Shown: piece by piece, positions 23,972 to 36,087 of the stretch
How the letters are laid out: the number at the start of each line of letters is the position of its first letter
Position numbering within the stretch: position 1 is the first letter of the stretch
Assembly: GCF_028502605.1 (NCBI RefSeq)
Contig: NC_079234.1
Coordinates: forward strand, 2,914,001-2,978,000
Length of the DNA: 64,000 nt
From: Trichoderma breve
Lineage: Eukaryota > Ascomycota > Sordariomycetes > Hypocreales > Hypocreaceae
Direction of reading: 5' to 3'
The notes under the pieces: model-generated
What the model was told of the DNA's origin: nothing
Database searches by the model: none
What the model saw: only the letters and a program-made list of their open reading frames with translations
Program-made: the position numbers and the translations under genes

Positions 23972-26211
23972 GACGGGGGGCAGTTAGTTGGCGGCTTCAG
24001 CGAGACGATTAGACGGCGGACGAATGGGGCTCGTCGGGGACGGAGAGAGTGGCGAGTGATGGATCAGGGAGACCATGCAGCGGCGGGTGGTGGGCGAGGA
24101 CAGAGGGCAAGTCGGAGGAGATTGAACAACAAAGGGCCGCAAGGAGGAGTGAGGAGCCCAACCCGTCCTGCGGTGCTAGACACGAAGAGAAAGGCAAAGA
24201 AGCACGATGCCCACGAGCAAACAAATCTCGACGGGCCAGACCAGACAAGGGGGTCAAGAAGGGGCAAGAGATGAAAGAAAGACAAGAAGAAGGCGGGCAG
24301 CGGTCCTCGGGCGCCTCGTTGATGATCCAGGGGGCCGGGACGGCGAATGAAGAGAGGTCGTGATGGTGGTTTCCAAGGACAGAAAGCGGAAGATTTGACG
24401 CCAGGCCCTAGAAAAAGTGCTGGTGCTGGCCTGTGAAGTGGTGAGGTGAGGTGGTGGACGCTTAGCCCAATCCAGGCTTGCTGGCCCCCTCCCCAGCTAT
24501 GTAGCTTTTACGCGCAGGATGGGTGCAAAGTGACTTGGTCTAGCTGCAGCAGGCCCTCCAGGCCCTGGCGCTCCCCTTTCAGCGTCATGGGCCAAGGCCA
24601 AACAAAGCTGCCGCTTCGGCTCTTGAAAGAGGTACCGATAAAGTACCTGATGATAGTGCAGACTTGCTTCAATGTATGCGGAGAGCTAGCAGGGACTACC
24701 CCTTTTCGACTTTGGGCGCCCCAAACAAATGCCAACAGTCACCACGACCGCCAGATCTGTCAAATGGGCGATCGCAGCAAATGGGATGCAGCCAGCCATC
24801 TGCCCATGTCATCACTGCTAGAGCCTCTTTTCTTGCTGCTTGCTTGACGTGACCCATCATCAGCCGGCTTATTCTAGGGGTCGACACCACGTCAATCAAT
24901 CAATCAAGCAACCACCGCCGCCGTGCCACCACCACTCATAACCTGGTGACAGCCACCATCACGATCACGCCGGCCTCTGGCTCTGTTTCTCATGCTCACA
25001 GCCAGGCACGGATGCATGCGTTTGAATGGGCATTGCGTAGGCGAGTTTCGGTCGGATCATGTCGTCCTGCCAGCGTCGCAACCCCTCACTGGCCTGCTTA
25101 TGCAATTGGCGACGTGCAAACTGCAGGTGAGGTCCACAAGTGGCATCAAGCAAGCTCGTCCTGTTGGCCACCAAGGCCGCAAACGCCGACTGGTGCTCGG
25201 GATGCATTGCTGCCTGTCCGTTGATGCAAATGGCGACCATGGCTGCTGACGGGCAGACGGAGCTACCCCACGGGTTTTCTGGGCCGCGGACTGAGTGGTT
25301 GGATGCTCGACAGCTCCAGATGGCTGCTGGAGTTGCTCGTTCTTTGTTGTAGACTCGCAGAGCATCCCTGCCGTCGCTGGCCAACCACGACCTCAATGCC
25401 CCTCTGCATCTCACTAATCCGAAGCACAACAGACAGATGACGCTGTTTGATCTCACGCAGGCGGTAGCTCGCCTGGATTGTGCTGCTGTAGCAGTGACCA
25501 GCTCGGGTGGAATATAATCCCGACACTTAATCAAAGTGATGTGTCTGTATGACTTGCTGATGCATTATCAGGGTAGCCCGCTATTGGTACAGTGTAGGAA
25601 TTGGCTGGCGATGATTGTAGTCGAGATGCTCTAGAAATAGAAACGCTGTTGGAGAATATTGGAGCACTGGAGGTGGTTCTCCTCTTACTAGGGGTCCATG
25701 TGTCACTTGGAACCTTAAGGATATAGAGCATCCAGCTTAAGAGCACCAAGGTTTCAGTAGGGTTGCGGAAGATGGCGCCAATGTCGTAAATATCCATGTA
25801 GCGTCAAACGTATATGGTTGATGGCACTCCATCGATCACCGAGACTTAACAGCTGTATGGAGTCCCCCATAAGCCCCCATTGTTCTCTCAGTCTCTGGTT
25901 GGACAGCGCATCCACGTTTTCTAATACAGTACAACGCCTAAGCACCACTGACTCGGAGCTTTAGGCGGGTTTGCGGCTTCTGGGGCGCAGACGGATGTAC
26001 CTACTACAGGTAGATGTACGTGTAATTGATGACGTTGAACTTCGCTTCGATACAACTTCATTACCTATTCGCCTCGATTCAACATCACCCCCAATGGCTT
26101 CCTCCTACTCGTCCTTGTAGCCACGAGCCCCGGCTCTTGACTCCTTGACCGACTTCCGGCATTTTCCTCTAATTCTCGGAGTTTCCTGCGGTGAGACACA
26201 GACCCCGCACG
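23972..26211. other. Divergent promoter region between Btz gene and Sac phosphatase
   Basis: A 2.2 kb gap between two divergent starts. It contains CAATCAATCAATCAA near 24893 and Pro/His-like C/A repeats near 24905-24960. The largest frame, minus strand 24965-25534, shows no domain and no splice-consistent extension, so I do not call it. No gene supported. Confidence 0.5.
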
Positions 26212-29163
26212 ATGCCGGGTCTTGCGCGCAAGGTCTTAATCTTTGCCGCTGTCGACGGCCTCATCATCCAGCCATTGTCTTCCAAGGGACAGAAGCCGTT
26301 CCAACCTGCAAGAATCAAGTATGGCGATGCGTCCGTGTCGGCGGCACGCGATCAGGCCCCTGATTCGGCAAAGCCCGATTCGTGGTTTGAAGCGCTCGGC
26401 GTCATTGGTGAGTCCCGGGCAGGCGTCGATATGATGTGATGGCGTGTTAAACAGTCGCCAGGATTGATTACGGTGTCGCGGTTGACGTATCTGGTGACGA
26501 TTACACGCCGAGAGCAGGTGGCCCAGGTGTTTGGATTGCCCATCTATGTCGTCACCCAAGTGGCCGTGACGCCGTGCTCGTCGCAGACTGATGCCGAGGA
26601 ATCGGTGCGCAAGACGGCACGCCTTTTGCGTACGGAGTCGTCCAACAGCGTGAATAATGAAGAAGAAGATAGCAGCAGTGACGAGGACGGCGAGATGCCA
26701 ATTTCGACTCCTGATGAGGAAGTCGACGACGAGGTTGTCGACAAAGGAGACGCCCCCCCGGACCCCAAGAGCAGCGTTGCCGAAGACGTGATCCGGAGAC
26801 GGGGTAGCTATGGGAGATTTGCACAGCGCTGGTTTAGTCGAAGCGGGTGGACAGTCGACCAGAGGAGGACTATGGGAATGAGCAACTCGCCAACGTCCAC
26901 GCCGCCCCTTGCGCCATCGGCATCACAGACCCCAGTGGTTAGTCTCGCCAGCCTACAAGAAGCGGATGAGAGTCTCTTGGCTCCGGCATCCACGCTGCTA
27001 CCGAAGCTGCTTCGGACTGTCCAAATACTGTTTGGCTCATCACGTAGTTTTTACTTTTCATATGACCTGGATATAACCCGCAGTCCGAGTGACAGTGCCT
27101 CAGTGGTTAACCCCAGCGGCTCCCTCTATGAGCAGGTCAAGAAGACATTCTTTTGGAACCGGCATATTATTCAACCTTTTATAGATGCCGGACAAGATGC
27201 CTTGACCCTACCTCTTATGCAGGGCTTTGTCGGCCAGAGAACCTTTGTGGCGGATTCTCAGCCTCCCCAGGTAGATGACCCTGGAACAGAATCTATGGAG
27301 CTCAAGGACCTCTCGCCCTCGCCATCTGCTCCGGGTTCGCCGCCTTCAGGCACGGCGAGGCATTCTTTAGAGCTGCGGCCTACTGAAAAGAGCTATCTCA
27401 TCACCCTCATATCGCGACGATCAACTAAGAGGGCTGGTCTACGATACCTCCGGCGCGGCATTGACGAGGGCGGCTATACGGCCAACTTTGTCGAGACAGA
27501 GCAGGTCCTTTCATCCCCTGCGTGGGATACCTCTTCCCCAGTGTATTCGTTTACTCAGATAAGAGGCAGCATTCCGCTCTTCTTTACCCAGACTGCCTAC
27601 GCGCTCAAGCCCGTGCCAGTTTTGCAGCACTCTGAGGACGCAAACTACAATGCCGCCAAGCAGCATTTTGAAAGACTCTCGGCATCTTACGGCACGGTAC
27701 AGATTGTCAATCTGGTCGAGAAACGTGGAGTTGAGGGCCCTATCGGAACGCAATACCAAAATACGATGGCGCGAATCAACGATGGGCTCGATGACAAGGC
27801 AAAGATTCCATTTGAGTGGTTTGACTTTCACCACGCTTGTCGTGGCATGAAATTTGAGAACGTGAGCCATCTGTTGTCCACATTGAAAGATCAATTAGAG
27901 ACGCTGGGCAGCACGGTGAAGAACAATGGCCAGCTAGTCCGTAAGCAACAAGGTGTCCTTAGGACAAATTGTATGGACTGCCTGGACCGAACAAACGTCT
28001 GCCAGAGCTCTTTTGCAAAACACTTGCTAGATTTACAACTGAAAGAAGAAGGCATAGACATGAGTGCGCAGATAGACCAAGAGACGGCCTGGTTTAATAC
28101 TCTCTGGGCTGACAACGGCGATGCCGTTTCAAAGCAGTACGCCTCTACATCCGCTATGAAAGGTGACTATACGAGGACACGAAAGAGGGATTACAGGGGG
28201 GCACTAAATGATCTCGGCATTTCCCTAACACGTCTCTATACTGGGTGAGTTTCTTTTTTCTGCTTCTCTCCAAGCCCAATGGCTAATCATCATCTCCCCT
28301 TTAGCATGGTCAATGACTACTTCAGCCAAGCTGCCATAGATTTCCTGCTCGGAAATGTCAGTGCCAAAGTATTTGAAGAATTCGAGATGGACATGATGAC
28401 CAAGGATCCGGCTGTTTCCGTAGAAAGAATGCGGGAGCGTGCCGTGGAGCTGTGCCAGAAGCGAGTCGTGGCAGACGTCAATGAAGAATTCCACGGCGGC
28501 TGGGTTTTGATTAGTCCCAATGCCGCCAACGTCCTCAAATCGTGGCCGATGGAAGAAACTGTCCTTCTCCTGACGGATGCTGCGCTGTACTTTTGCCGCT
28601 TTGACTGGGATCTGGACAAGGTATCGTCCTTTGAAAGAGTCACCCTTGCCAGCATCACAAATATCAAAATCGGCACTTACATCACCTCGACCATCTCGCA
28701 GGCGCACATGAACGAGACAAGGAACGTAGGTTTCGTGGTGTCATATCAACCGGGCAAAAGCGACGTGCGGAGGAGGAACACCCGTACACTGTCTACGAAA
28801 GACGCACCCAAGTTCACGGCTACTGGTGAGCCTCTACCTGCACCAACTGGCTTCGCCGGCCTCTTCTCCGGAGCAAACGCCTCCAAGGAGCCTGCCATTC
28901 GCAAACTCGCATTCAAGGCGCCATATGCCGATTCTTCATTGCCGGCCAGCGGGGCGGGGCCACGGCAAACGGAGATGCAGATCATCGACACGATATGCTC
29001 AGAGATTGAGCGCCTTGCTTTCGAACGGCAGCAGGTCAAGGAAGGCGGAGAGCGAAAGAAGTTGGTGGAAAAGGGCGACATTATTTCGCTGGACACGGCA
29101 AGACGCAGCACCGGGCTACTCGAGCAGCTGGGCCACTCGCTGAAGAAGCTGGTGTGGGCATAG
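26212..29163 (+). CDS. Sac-domain phosphoinositide phosphatase with hSac2 domain (INPP5F-like)
   Basis: Three exons: 26212-26407, 26462-28244 and 28305-29163; 945 aa. Introns are 54 and 60 bases with GTGAGT donors and CCAG/TTTAG acceptors, and both joins restore conserved sequence (VIG-LITVSRLTYL; LYTG-MVNDYF). The Sac domain occupies about residues 60-680, with an acidic low-complexity insert at about 120-180. The catalytic CX5R(T) signature is intact in NCMDCLDRTN, with Cys569 and Arg575 by my count. The C-terminal third carries an hSac2 domain (HGGWVLISPNAANVLKSW and YFCRFDWDLDKV). Enzymes of this kind remove a phosphate, usually the 4-phosphate, from phosphoinositides on Golgi or endosomal membranes. 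No C-terminal membrane anchors of the yeast Sac1 kind are visible, so it is closer to human INPP5F/Sac2. The BMT6-type gene converges on it, with 140 bases between stops. Confidence 0.93.
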
Positions 29164-29303
29164 ATACCTAGTAGATAGATATCCCTGACGAAGAGACCTG
29201 ATACGGTTCTTTTTTATACATAGCAACTTAAGGGCAGCTTTTATCGACTATAGTTTTCTTTCCCTCTCTTCTCTTTTTTGAAACATCCTCTCCTAATAGA
29301 ATT

Positions 29304-30404
29304 TCATTGAGTTGGGGATGTACTCCTCCTCTGATATAGATGCATCTGGTAACGCATGTTCTCCAGTTGAATAGGGTAAGAGAGGCCATCTGGAAGGCGG
29401 AACCATACCGAGTCGTGAGACTCAATCTTTTCCCACTCGTAGCCCGGAGACGGGGCACGAGGATCAATCAAAGTGTGATCCAGTAGCCACTGCATGGGGT
29501 ACCTCTTCTGCTCTTTTCCTACGGCGGCTTCTGAGTAACTGCCCGGGCTGTCCACGACGAGGAGCATGCTCCCGTCCGGCATGACCTCGCCCAGCAGCTT
29601 CAAGAACTTTGTCGTTTTGCCGATGCCTCCGTTGGTGTAGAGTTCATTCAACGTAAACATTAGCGTCACAGTCAGAGGTTCGCGGCCAAGCAGTGAAGAC
29701 AGTGCCTCCTTGTCTAAAGCTAGGATGTCGCCCTGGGAGAATGTTGTCTCGAGTTGGCCTTGCTCGAGGAGAGGCGTGTTTGCGGCCTTGATGGCTGCGG
29801 AGGCGTATTTTGAAAGGAGAGGCGGTGACGTGATGTGGTTTTGGAGAAGAGAGACGACTTGTGTCCAGGGGGCGGCGTCTAGGAGGGTGAGGTGGCCGGA
29901 GGAATTTGTTTGGTGGAGGAGGGAGGCGAAGGCAATTTGTTCGGCTGCGCAGCCGCCGATGCAGAGCATTTTGATTGCTTTCCGGGTGTTTGAATCTGAA
30001 GTTTCGATGCTGGCTGATTCTGAGCTGTTTTCATCATCATCGTTGTTGTTGGTAGGAGGAGGCGATGTGAGGGCCATATCGTCAAAGTGGTGGGCGATGG
30101 TTTGGAAGATGGACGAGTAGCAAAGAGCTCTGGTAGGACTCCATCTTGCAGCGTACGCCTGAAGATTCTCCTCTGTCCCAAAGGCGGCGTCGAATTCCCG
30201 GTTGAAGAGGGCCTGTTTTATGGATTGGAGGCGGGCTGTGAAGTCCTCGGATAAGAGAACGGGATTGAAGGCATCTGAAAAGAGCTTGAGGATGCGCTGC
30301 TGATGGATGAGGATTTGGGGGTCGACGGGTAGGATGGGGTCAGCTGCTGATGCTTGTTTGTCTTTTTTGGATGGATTCTTTTTAGGGGTTTGTTTTTTAA
30401 CCAT
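29304..30404 (-). CDS. bmt6: 25S rRNA uridine-N3-methyltransferase, BMT6 type
   Basis: Single exon, 366 aa. The first 20 residues are very basic (KKQTPKKNPSKKDK), suiting a nucleolar RNA-binding protein. A Rossmann-type SAM-binding motif is visible in KMLCIGGCAAEQIAFASLL near residue 145, followed by LTLLDAAPW. Later conserved parts include TLMFTLNELYT, LLVVDSPGSYSE and the C-terminal YEWEKIESHDSVWFRLP. In yeast Bmt6 makes m3U2843 in 25S rRNA. A disordered Asp/Ser/Asn insert (PPPTNNNDDDENSSE) precedes the SAM motif. The start is the first ATG of the frame and gives the expected basic leader. It diverges from transketolase. Confidence 0.88.
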   Translation of the reverse strand: MVKKQTPKKNPSKKDKQASAADPILPVDPQILIHQQRILKLFSDAFNPVLLSEDFTARLQSIKQALFNREFDAAFGTEENLQAYAARWSPTRALCYSSIFQTIAHHFDDMALTSPPPTNNNDDDENSSESASIETSDSNTRKAIKMLCIGGCAAEQIAFASLLHQTNSSGHLTLLDAAPWTQVVSLLQNHITSPPLLSKYASAAIKAANTPLLEQGQLETTFSQGDILALDKEALSSLLGREPLTVTLMFTLNELYTNGGIGKTTKFLKLLGEVMPDGSMLLVVDSPGSYSEAAVGKEQKRYPMQWLLDHTLIDPRAPSPGYEWEKIESHDSVWFRLPDGLSYPIQLENMRYQMHLYQRRSTSPTQ

Positions 30405-31610
30405 TGTTTATATGTTGTTGTTGTGATGGATTACTTGGTTGAATGAGATGGGGGATTTGATGTGGTGAAAAATTGAGTTTCTCACGGAAAGTGGGTAAAT
30501 TGGTGTACATTGGTAGCGCTGATAGCCTCACTTAAGAGAATGGATTGTAATTCGGTGTATTTATCTTTCTTCTATGTTACATCGACAGATACAAATTGTA
30601 AGGAATTGCAGCTCCCATCAGATTTCATTAACATGGCATATGGTAAAATCTCATCTTCACAGTGATTCATTCGCTTGCATCCTCATGGTGGTGCCGACAC
30701 ATGCTTACATACAAACTTATTCATCAATACTCATTGCTAGTCCTCCGTAGTTCGAGGGCAACAAATAGCCTGAAATGCTTTTTTTGACTTTCAGCCCCGT
30801 CTCAAAAGAAACGATCCGGCCAGCGCCGCTTTACGCGCAGCTTCCGGGATGCTAGATCGGCTATTGGAATAGCGCCAGACGCTCAGGTGTCTGATTTGGC
30901 CTATCTGATTGGTGGACTCGCTTGGCAAGGCGATGAACGATTGCTTAGGAATAACATTCGAGGCCGCTTATAAAGGCCAAGGCCAAGGATTTTGCTGCAG
31001 GTGACGCGGATAGGCATTGAGTGTCAAGGGTAGCCTATCGTGTGTGTGGATGGATGGATTTGGTGCAATTCACGTCTGAAAGTTGCATTGGCGGCTTGCC
31101 CGGGTTTGGAGACGTTGGTGCAGTTGTTTCACGAGGGTCAGAGAGAGAGTGATTTGTCTGGCCTGGGAGCCTGTAACCATCCATCCATCACATCCGTTTG
31201 TGACTCCCGTCGTCTTGTGAGATTTGAGTGAGGCGATGATAAGGCCCATCAGCAGCCCCTACGTCAGAGGCCGGGCCGAAACGGAGTATCCGAATGCGGG
31301 ATGCCGTTGCAGGTTGCCGTTGCCGTTGCAAAAGGCAAGGAACAATGGAATTGATGGCTTCAAAATGTCTTTTGCTGTCAGGGCGGTTAGAGTCTCCGCT
31401 CTTTGTTGCGGGAATGGAGCGTTTTGCCCGGTGGATAGGATTGCGTCAAGTGGGCGGTAGATCTTGTTGCCTCTGTTGCCTGAAGACGGTTCTTGTCTGT
31501 AAGCAGAGTGCATGCTATCTAATGGCACTATGTAGGTATGTACCAGCCAGGTGAGTGAGAAACAATTTGATTGATTCCATTGACCCATGATTACCTGTAC
31601 CTACCTAGTG

Positions 31611-31649
31611 GTAAAGTTCCTCGAAAAGGTTCCTCGTAAAGGTTCCTCG
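31611..31649. repeat. 13-bp tandem repeat, three copies
   Basis: Three adjacent 13-base units of the form (a/t)AAAGGTTCCTCG at 31611-31623, 31624-31636 and 31637-31649; the first reads gTAAAGTTCCTCG. It lies 550 bases before the transketolase start and about 1.2 kb from the BMT6 start. It could be a clustered binding site or replication slippage. Confidence 0.75.
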
Positions 31650-32087
31650 CAGAAATTGCATACTAACTTACAGGGGACCATAAGTCACAAGGAGCCCTTG
31701 GTGAGCACGGAGTTTAAAAAACCTGGAAAGCGTGGAATCCACGTTAAAAATCCTTTAAGTACGAAACAACACGCACACACAGTAAGAGGGCGAATCGGCG
31801 CTGCAGCAAGCCGCAACAAGCTACGGGCGGGCTCCCAGTAGCGGAAACGGGCCCCGCTGGAACTTGCGCTCCGATTGCCATTTGCCGTTGCCTGGCTGCG
31901 CTGCCCCGGGGCTCCAGTAGGGCGGCATCAGAGTGGCTCGTGGAGGGGCTACGGAACTTGGGAAGCTCTCCAGGGCTGCTGTTAGAGGGGCCGATAGAGG
32001 GAACATTGATGGCCTGAGCTAAGCATCCCCTAATCCGTGACATAACATTAACCCCTCAACAAAAAGGTTCCCTCAACACCGGGCAGC

Positions 32088-32095
32088 TTTATATG
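32088..32095 (+). promoter_or_regulatory. TATA-like element of transketolase
   Basis: TTTATATG about 105 bases before the transketolase ATG, followed by a pyrimidine-rich stretch, the usual layout of a highly expressed fungal gene. Position and sequence are suggestive only. Confidence 0.45.
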
Positions 32096-32197
32096 CGGCC
32101 CTCCCCCCATCAGGCCCCGTCCGTTTCTCTCTCTCCATATTCCCAATTACTTTGATACCCGATTTCTTCTATAGCGCAGATCCGACCATTCGCAATC

Positions 32198-34840
32198 ATG
32201 GGCTACACAGAGGTTGACCAGAAGGCCATCAACACCATCCGCCTGCTCGCGGTATGTTTTTCCCCTTTGCTTTTTTACCCCGCCATTGCCCCTCCATTGT
32301 GTGAGAGCTTTGGGCTGGAAAGTTTTGGTTACGCCCGACGACAGTGGTGGAGGTTGCGAGGCACCAACGCGAGAAGGACGACAAAAAGAAGTGCAAAAAA
32401 GACAGACGAGAGAGAAAGAACAAAGACGCAGAGCATTGACTGACTTGCTTTGCGATTCCAGGTTGATGCGACCTTCAAGAGCAACTCGGGACATCCCGGT
32501 GCCCCCATGTGAGTCTGGCCACGCTTCGTGACGCGAAGCTCCGCTCCCGCCACTTCCGCCCGTTCTGGCTGCTAACGATGATATCGCAGGGGCATGGCTC
32601 CCATTGCCCACGTTCTTTGGGACAAGTTCCTGAGGTTCAACCCCAAGAACCCCGATTGGTTGAACCGTGACCGATTTGTTCTCTCGTGAGTGCTCTCGCC
32701 GTCCCGCCCCTCCCTCTAAAGGAAATAGAGGAGAGAAAGATATCCCCGCTCTGCGAATCGCGAGACTAACAGGTGCTTTTTTTCGCCCCAATCTAGCAAC
32801 GGCCACGGCTGCATGCTCCAGTATGCTCTGCTTCACCTGTTCGGCTACGCCCTGACCATCGATGACCTCAAGGCCTTCCGAGTAAGTTTGCGCCAAGCTC
32901 CGAACTGAACAAGGGAAGAAAAAAAAAAAAGCTCAGTTAGCCTAGCCTTTGCAAAAGAGGCTAGGATATGTCGAGCAGCACTAACTGGTGTCTTCTCCCT
33001 ACAGACTGTTGACAGCATCACCCCTGGCCACCCCGAGGCTCACGATACTCCCGGTATCGAGGTCACCACTGGCCCTCTGGGCCAGGGTATCTGCAATGCT
33101 GTTGGTCTGGCCATGGCCCAGGCTCACACTGCCGCTACCTTCAACAAGCCCGGCTTCAACCTGGTTGACAACTACACCTACTGCTTCCTCGGTGATGGTT
33201 GCTTGATGGAGGGTGTCTCTGGCGAGGCCTCTTCCCTGGCTGGCCACCTCCAGCTCGGCAACCTCATCTGCATCTACGATGACAACCACATTTCCATTGA
33301 CGGTGACACCAACGTTGCCTTCACTGAGGATGTTGCCAAGCGCTACGAGGCCTACGGCTGGCACGTCGAGGTCGTCGAGAACGGCGATCACGACCTCGAG
33401 GCCATGGAGGCCGCCATCAAGAAGTGCCAGGCCGTCAAGGACAAGCCTTCAATCATCAAGCTGCGAACCACCATTGGTTTCGGCTCCCTCCAGGAGGGCA
33501 CCCACGGTGTCCACGGCTCCCCCCTCAAGGCCGACGACATCAAGCAGCTCAAGACCAAGTTCGGCTTCAACCCCGAGGAGAGCTTCGTCGTCCCCAAGGA
33601 GGTCGCTGAGCTCTACGGCAGACACTCCTCTGAGGGTGCCGCCAAGGAGGAGGAGTGGAACAAGCTGTTCGCTCAGTACGCTGAGAAGTACCCCGCCGAG
33701 CACGCTGACCTCACTCGCCGCCTGAAGGGCGAGCTGCCCGAGGGCTGGGAGAAGAGCCTGCCCGTCTACAGCACCAGCGACGCTGCCATTGCCAGCCGAA
33801 AGCTGTCCGAGACCGTCCTGAGCAAGGTCCAGACCATCCTCCCCGAGCTTCAGGGTGGCTCTGCCGATCTGACTGGCTCCAACCTGACCCGCTGGAAGGA
33901 GGCCGTCGACTTCCAGCCCCCTGCCACCGGCCTCGGCGACTACTCCGGACGATACATCCGATATGGTGTCCGTGAGCACGGTATGGGCGCCATCATGAAC
34001 GGTCTGGCCGCCTACGGAACCATCATCCCTTACGGTGGTACTTTCCTCAACTTCGTCTCCTACGCTGCCGGTGCCGTTCGTCTGTCCGCCCTGTCCCGCG
34101 TCCGAGTCATCTGGGTCGCTACCCACGATTCCATCGGTCTGGGTGAGGACGGTCCTACTCACCAGCCTATCGAGACTCTGGCTCACTTCCGTGCCCTCCC
34201 CAACTGCATGGTGTGGCGCCCTGCTGACGGCAACGAGACCAGCGCTGCCTACTACATTGCCCTGACCTCCAAGCACACCCCCAGCATCATTGCCCTGTCT
34301 CGCCAGAACCTGCCCCAGCTCGAGGGCTCCATCATCGAGAAGGCCATCAAGGGTGGATACGTCCTGCAGGAGGTTGAGGGTGCCCAGATCACCCTGGTCT
34401 CTACCGGTTCCGAGGTTTCCATCGCCGTGGATGCCGCCAAGGTCCTCTTGGAGAAGCACAACGTCAAGGCCCGCATCGTCTCTATCCCTTGCTTCGAGGT
34501 GTTCGATGCCCAGTCCAAGGAGTACAGACTCTCCGTCCTGCCCGACGGCATCCCCTCTCTGTCCATTGAGGTGATGAGCACCATGGGCTGGGAGCGCTAC
34601 ACTCACGAGCAGTTCGGCCTCAACCGATTCGGTGCCTCTGGTGCCTACAAGGATGTCTACAAGGTACGTTGGAGAAGAAGAAAACGCCGGAGAAAGTAAC
34701 GGCCTGCTAACACATCGCTATAGAAGTTCGAGTTCACCCCCGAGGGTATCACCAAGCGTGCTCTGCTCACCATCGACTTCTGGAAGGACGTCCCCAACGT
34801 TCGCTCTCCCATCAACCGTGCTTTCCAGCAGCTCATTTAA
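32198..34840 (+). CDS. tkl1: Transketolase
   Basis: Six exons: 32198-32251, 32462-32508, 32590-32685, 32797-32881, 33005-34663 and 34724-34840; 685 aa, matching the family (yeast Tkl1 is 680). Hallmarks: [14 protein letters not shown] near the N-terminus, [21 protein letters not shown], the thiamine-diphosphate motif [13 protein letters not shown] with downstream YDDN, the [13 protein letters not shown] segment, and the [18 protein letters not shown] catalytic loop. The enzyme moves two-carbon units between sugar phosphates in the cytosolic non-oxidative pentose phosphate pathway. The long exon strongly favours codons ending in C or G, as in highly expressed fungal genes. Four of the five introns crowd the first 800 bases. 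All joins match the family, so the model is firm. Confidence 0.98.
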
Positions 34841-35553
34841 ATTTTACAGCAGACGCAATAAAAAACTCTTCTATAAAAATTTAAATCATACAAAAACATG
34901 TGGAAAGAAAAGGCCGGTTGCTAAGAAAAGGGGGTAAAATATGATTTCACGTATTGACGACTGTACTCTGAGATCAAAGGAAACGTTCGATTTCCTTTTT
35001 TATATATCGCAAATAGATGAAATGAGAAAAAAAAAATTGAACAAAATGAAGCTCAAGATGAAAAGCCGTAATGAATCTTTGAGATGAAAAGTCAATTGCC
35101 TATGATAACCCTGTTTTTAAACGCCAGTGGAGCCAACGTGGTAGCTAAATCTCCTGTATGCTATAACGCGACTCTTGACTGCGTTGCGTAAGATTTGGAG
35201 AAACAAGTAGGAAAATATAAATATAGAATGAACAAGAAAAAACAACAGGTAAAAAAGAGCGATCCAGCCATCTTTCTCATTAACGCGCGTGTATACTCGT
35301 CCTTTTTTTCTCTGCGCCGCGCTCCCAAAAAAATGCTGTTGTCTTCCGCGCCCCAATGTATTATTTCGCTCGAGTGCGGCCTCGGCTGAATTCTTTCGGA
35401 TCCATTCTCTTCGAGCTGTTATAAAAGCCGACTCCGCCTGGTTCGGTGTCGAGCTTTGTCGCTGGTAGAGATGGGGGATGGCTATATATACCATCCATGG
35501 TTCTCGTAAATTGTTGCTATTATTGCTGCTGGATGTATGAAGGTGTGCTGGCC
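34841..35553. other. Convergent 3' region after transketolase
   Basis: A/T-rich 3' flank with AATAAA at 34857-34862 (polyadenylation-like) and several A-runs near 35025-35050. No coding region seen on either strand. Confidence 0.55.
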
Positions 35554-36087
35554 TCACTCAGGAGTGCTCCTCCCGTCAGTGTCCTGCTCCAGTCCCTGAG
35601 CCGCCCACTCCTTTTGAAACTCGCGGCCGATGCGCTCCAGCCTGGCAGCAGCGCGCCGGGCCTCCCTCGCATCGTCCGACGAGGCGGCGACGACAACGCC
35701 GATGAGGACGGGGGCAACGGCGTCGTCGCTACCGGTCCTGGCCGTTGCGTCGTCCGGGTCGGCGTCGGCGTCGGCGTCATGGTCATGGTCGTGGCCGTGC
35801 TTGTATTTGGAGCCGGGCTCGGACTCGGAGTGGCCACCGCCTGACTCGCGGGGGTCGAGGTAGGATTGCAGGACGACGGCGCCGGAGTCGGGGTACTCGA
35901 CCATGATGCGCTGGGGGCGGCCGAGGTTGGCGCGCTGGGCGGTGGTCTGGGAGGTGATGGCGCTCGAGGTGAGCGAAGTGAGGGACTCGAGATGGGTGGG
36001 CGACGAAGATGAGGTGATGAGCGGGGTGAGAGTGAGGTCGGTGAGGTGGAGGGAGAGGGTAGGATGCTGTGACGGGAGACTGGACAT
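35554..36087 (-). CDS. Small conserved protein, possibly proteasome assembly chaperone (PAC3/POC type)
   Basis: Single exon, 177 aa, from an ATG at 36087. The N-terminal half has alternating strand-like segments (LSLHLTDLTLTPLI, then RPQRIMVEYPDSGAVVLQSYL). The C-terminal part reads APVLIGVVVAASSDDARE and continues into a helix (ARRAAARLERIGREF). This strand-strand-strand-helix plan resembles proteasome assembly chaperones 3 and 4, but the similarity is by eye and weak. Between the halves lies a His/Asp/Ala repeat (HGHDHDHDADADADPDD) encoded by GAC/GCC/CAT repeats, probably an expanded linker. The frame is GC-rich and ends with a hydrophilic tail. I trust the frame more than the function. Confidence 0.55.
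   Translation of the reverse strand: MSSLPSQHPTLSLHLTDLTLTPLITSSSSPTHLESLTSLTSSAITSQTTAQRANLGRPQRIMVEYPDSGAVVLQSYLDPRESGGGHSESEPGSKYKHGHDHDHDADADADPDDATARTGSDDAVAPVLIGVVVAASSDDAREARRAAARLERIGREFQKEWAAQGLEQDTDGRSTPE

Larger units (their letters stand above)
30405..32197. other. Divergent promoter region, BMT6 and transketolase
   Basis: No coding region supported. Contains a threefold 13-bp tandem repeat (31611-31649), listed separately, TACCTACCTAG near 31600, and a C/T-rich leader from 32098 to 32150 before the transketolase ATG. Confidence 0.55.

Noticed and set aside
24965..25534. Minus-strand frame of 189 codons in the gap between the Btz and Sac genes
   Set aside because: No recognisable domain, composition unlike neighbouring proteins, overlapping frames on the other strand; probably chance in GC-rich DNA.
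33449..34606. Long minus-strand frame of 385 codons opposite transketolase
   Set aside because: Antisense shadow produced by the codon bias of transketolase; no family resemblance.
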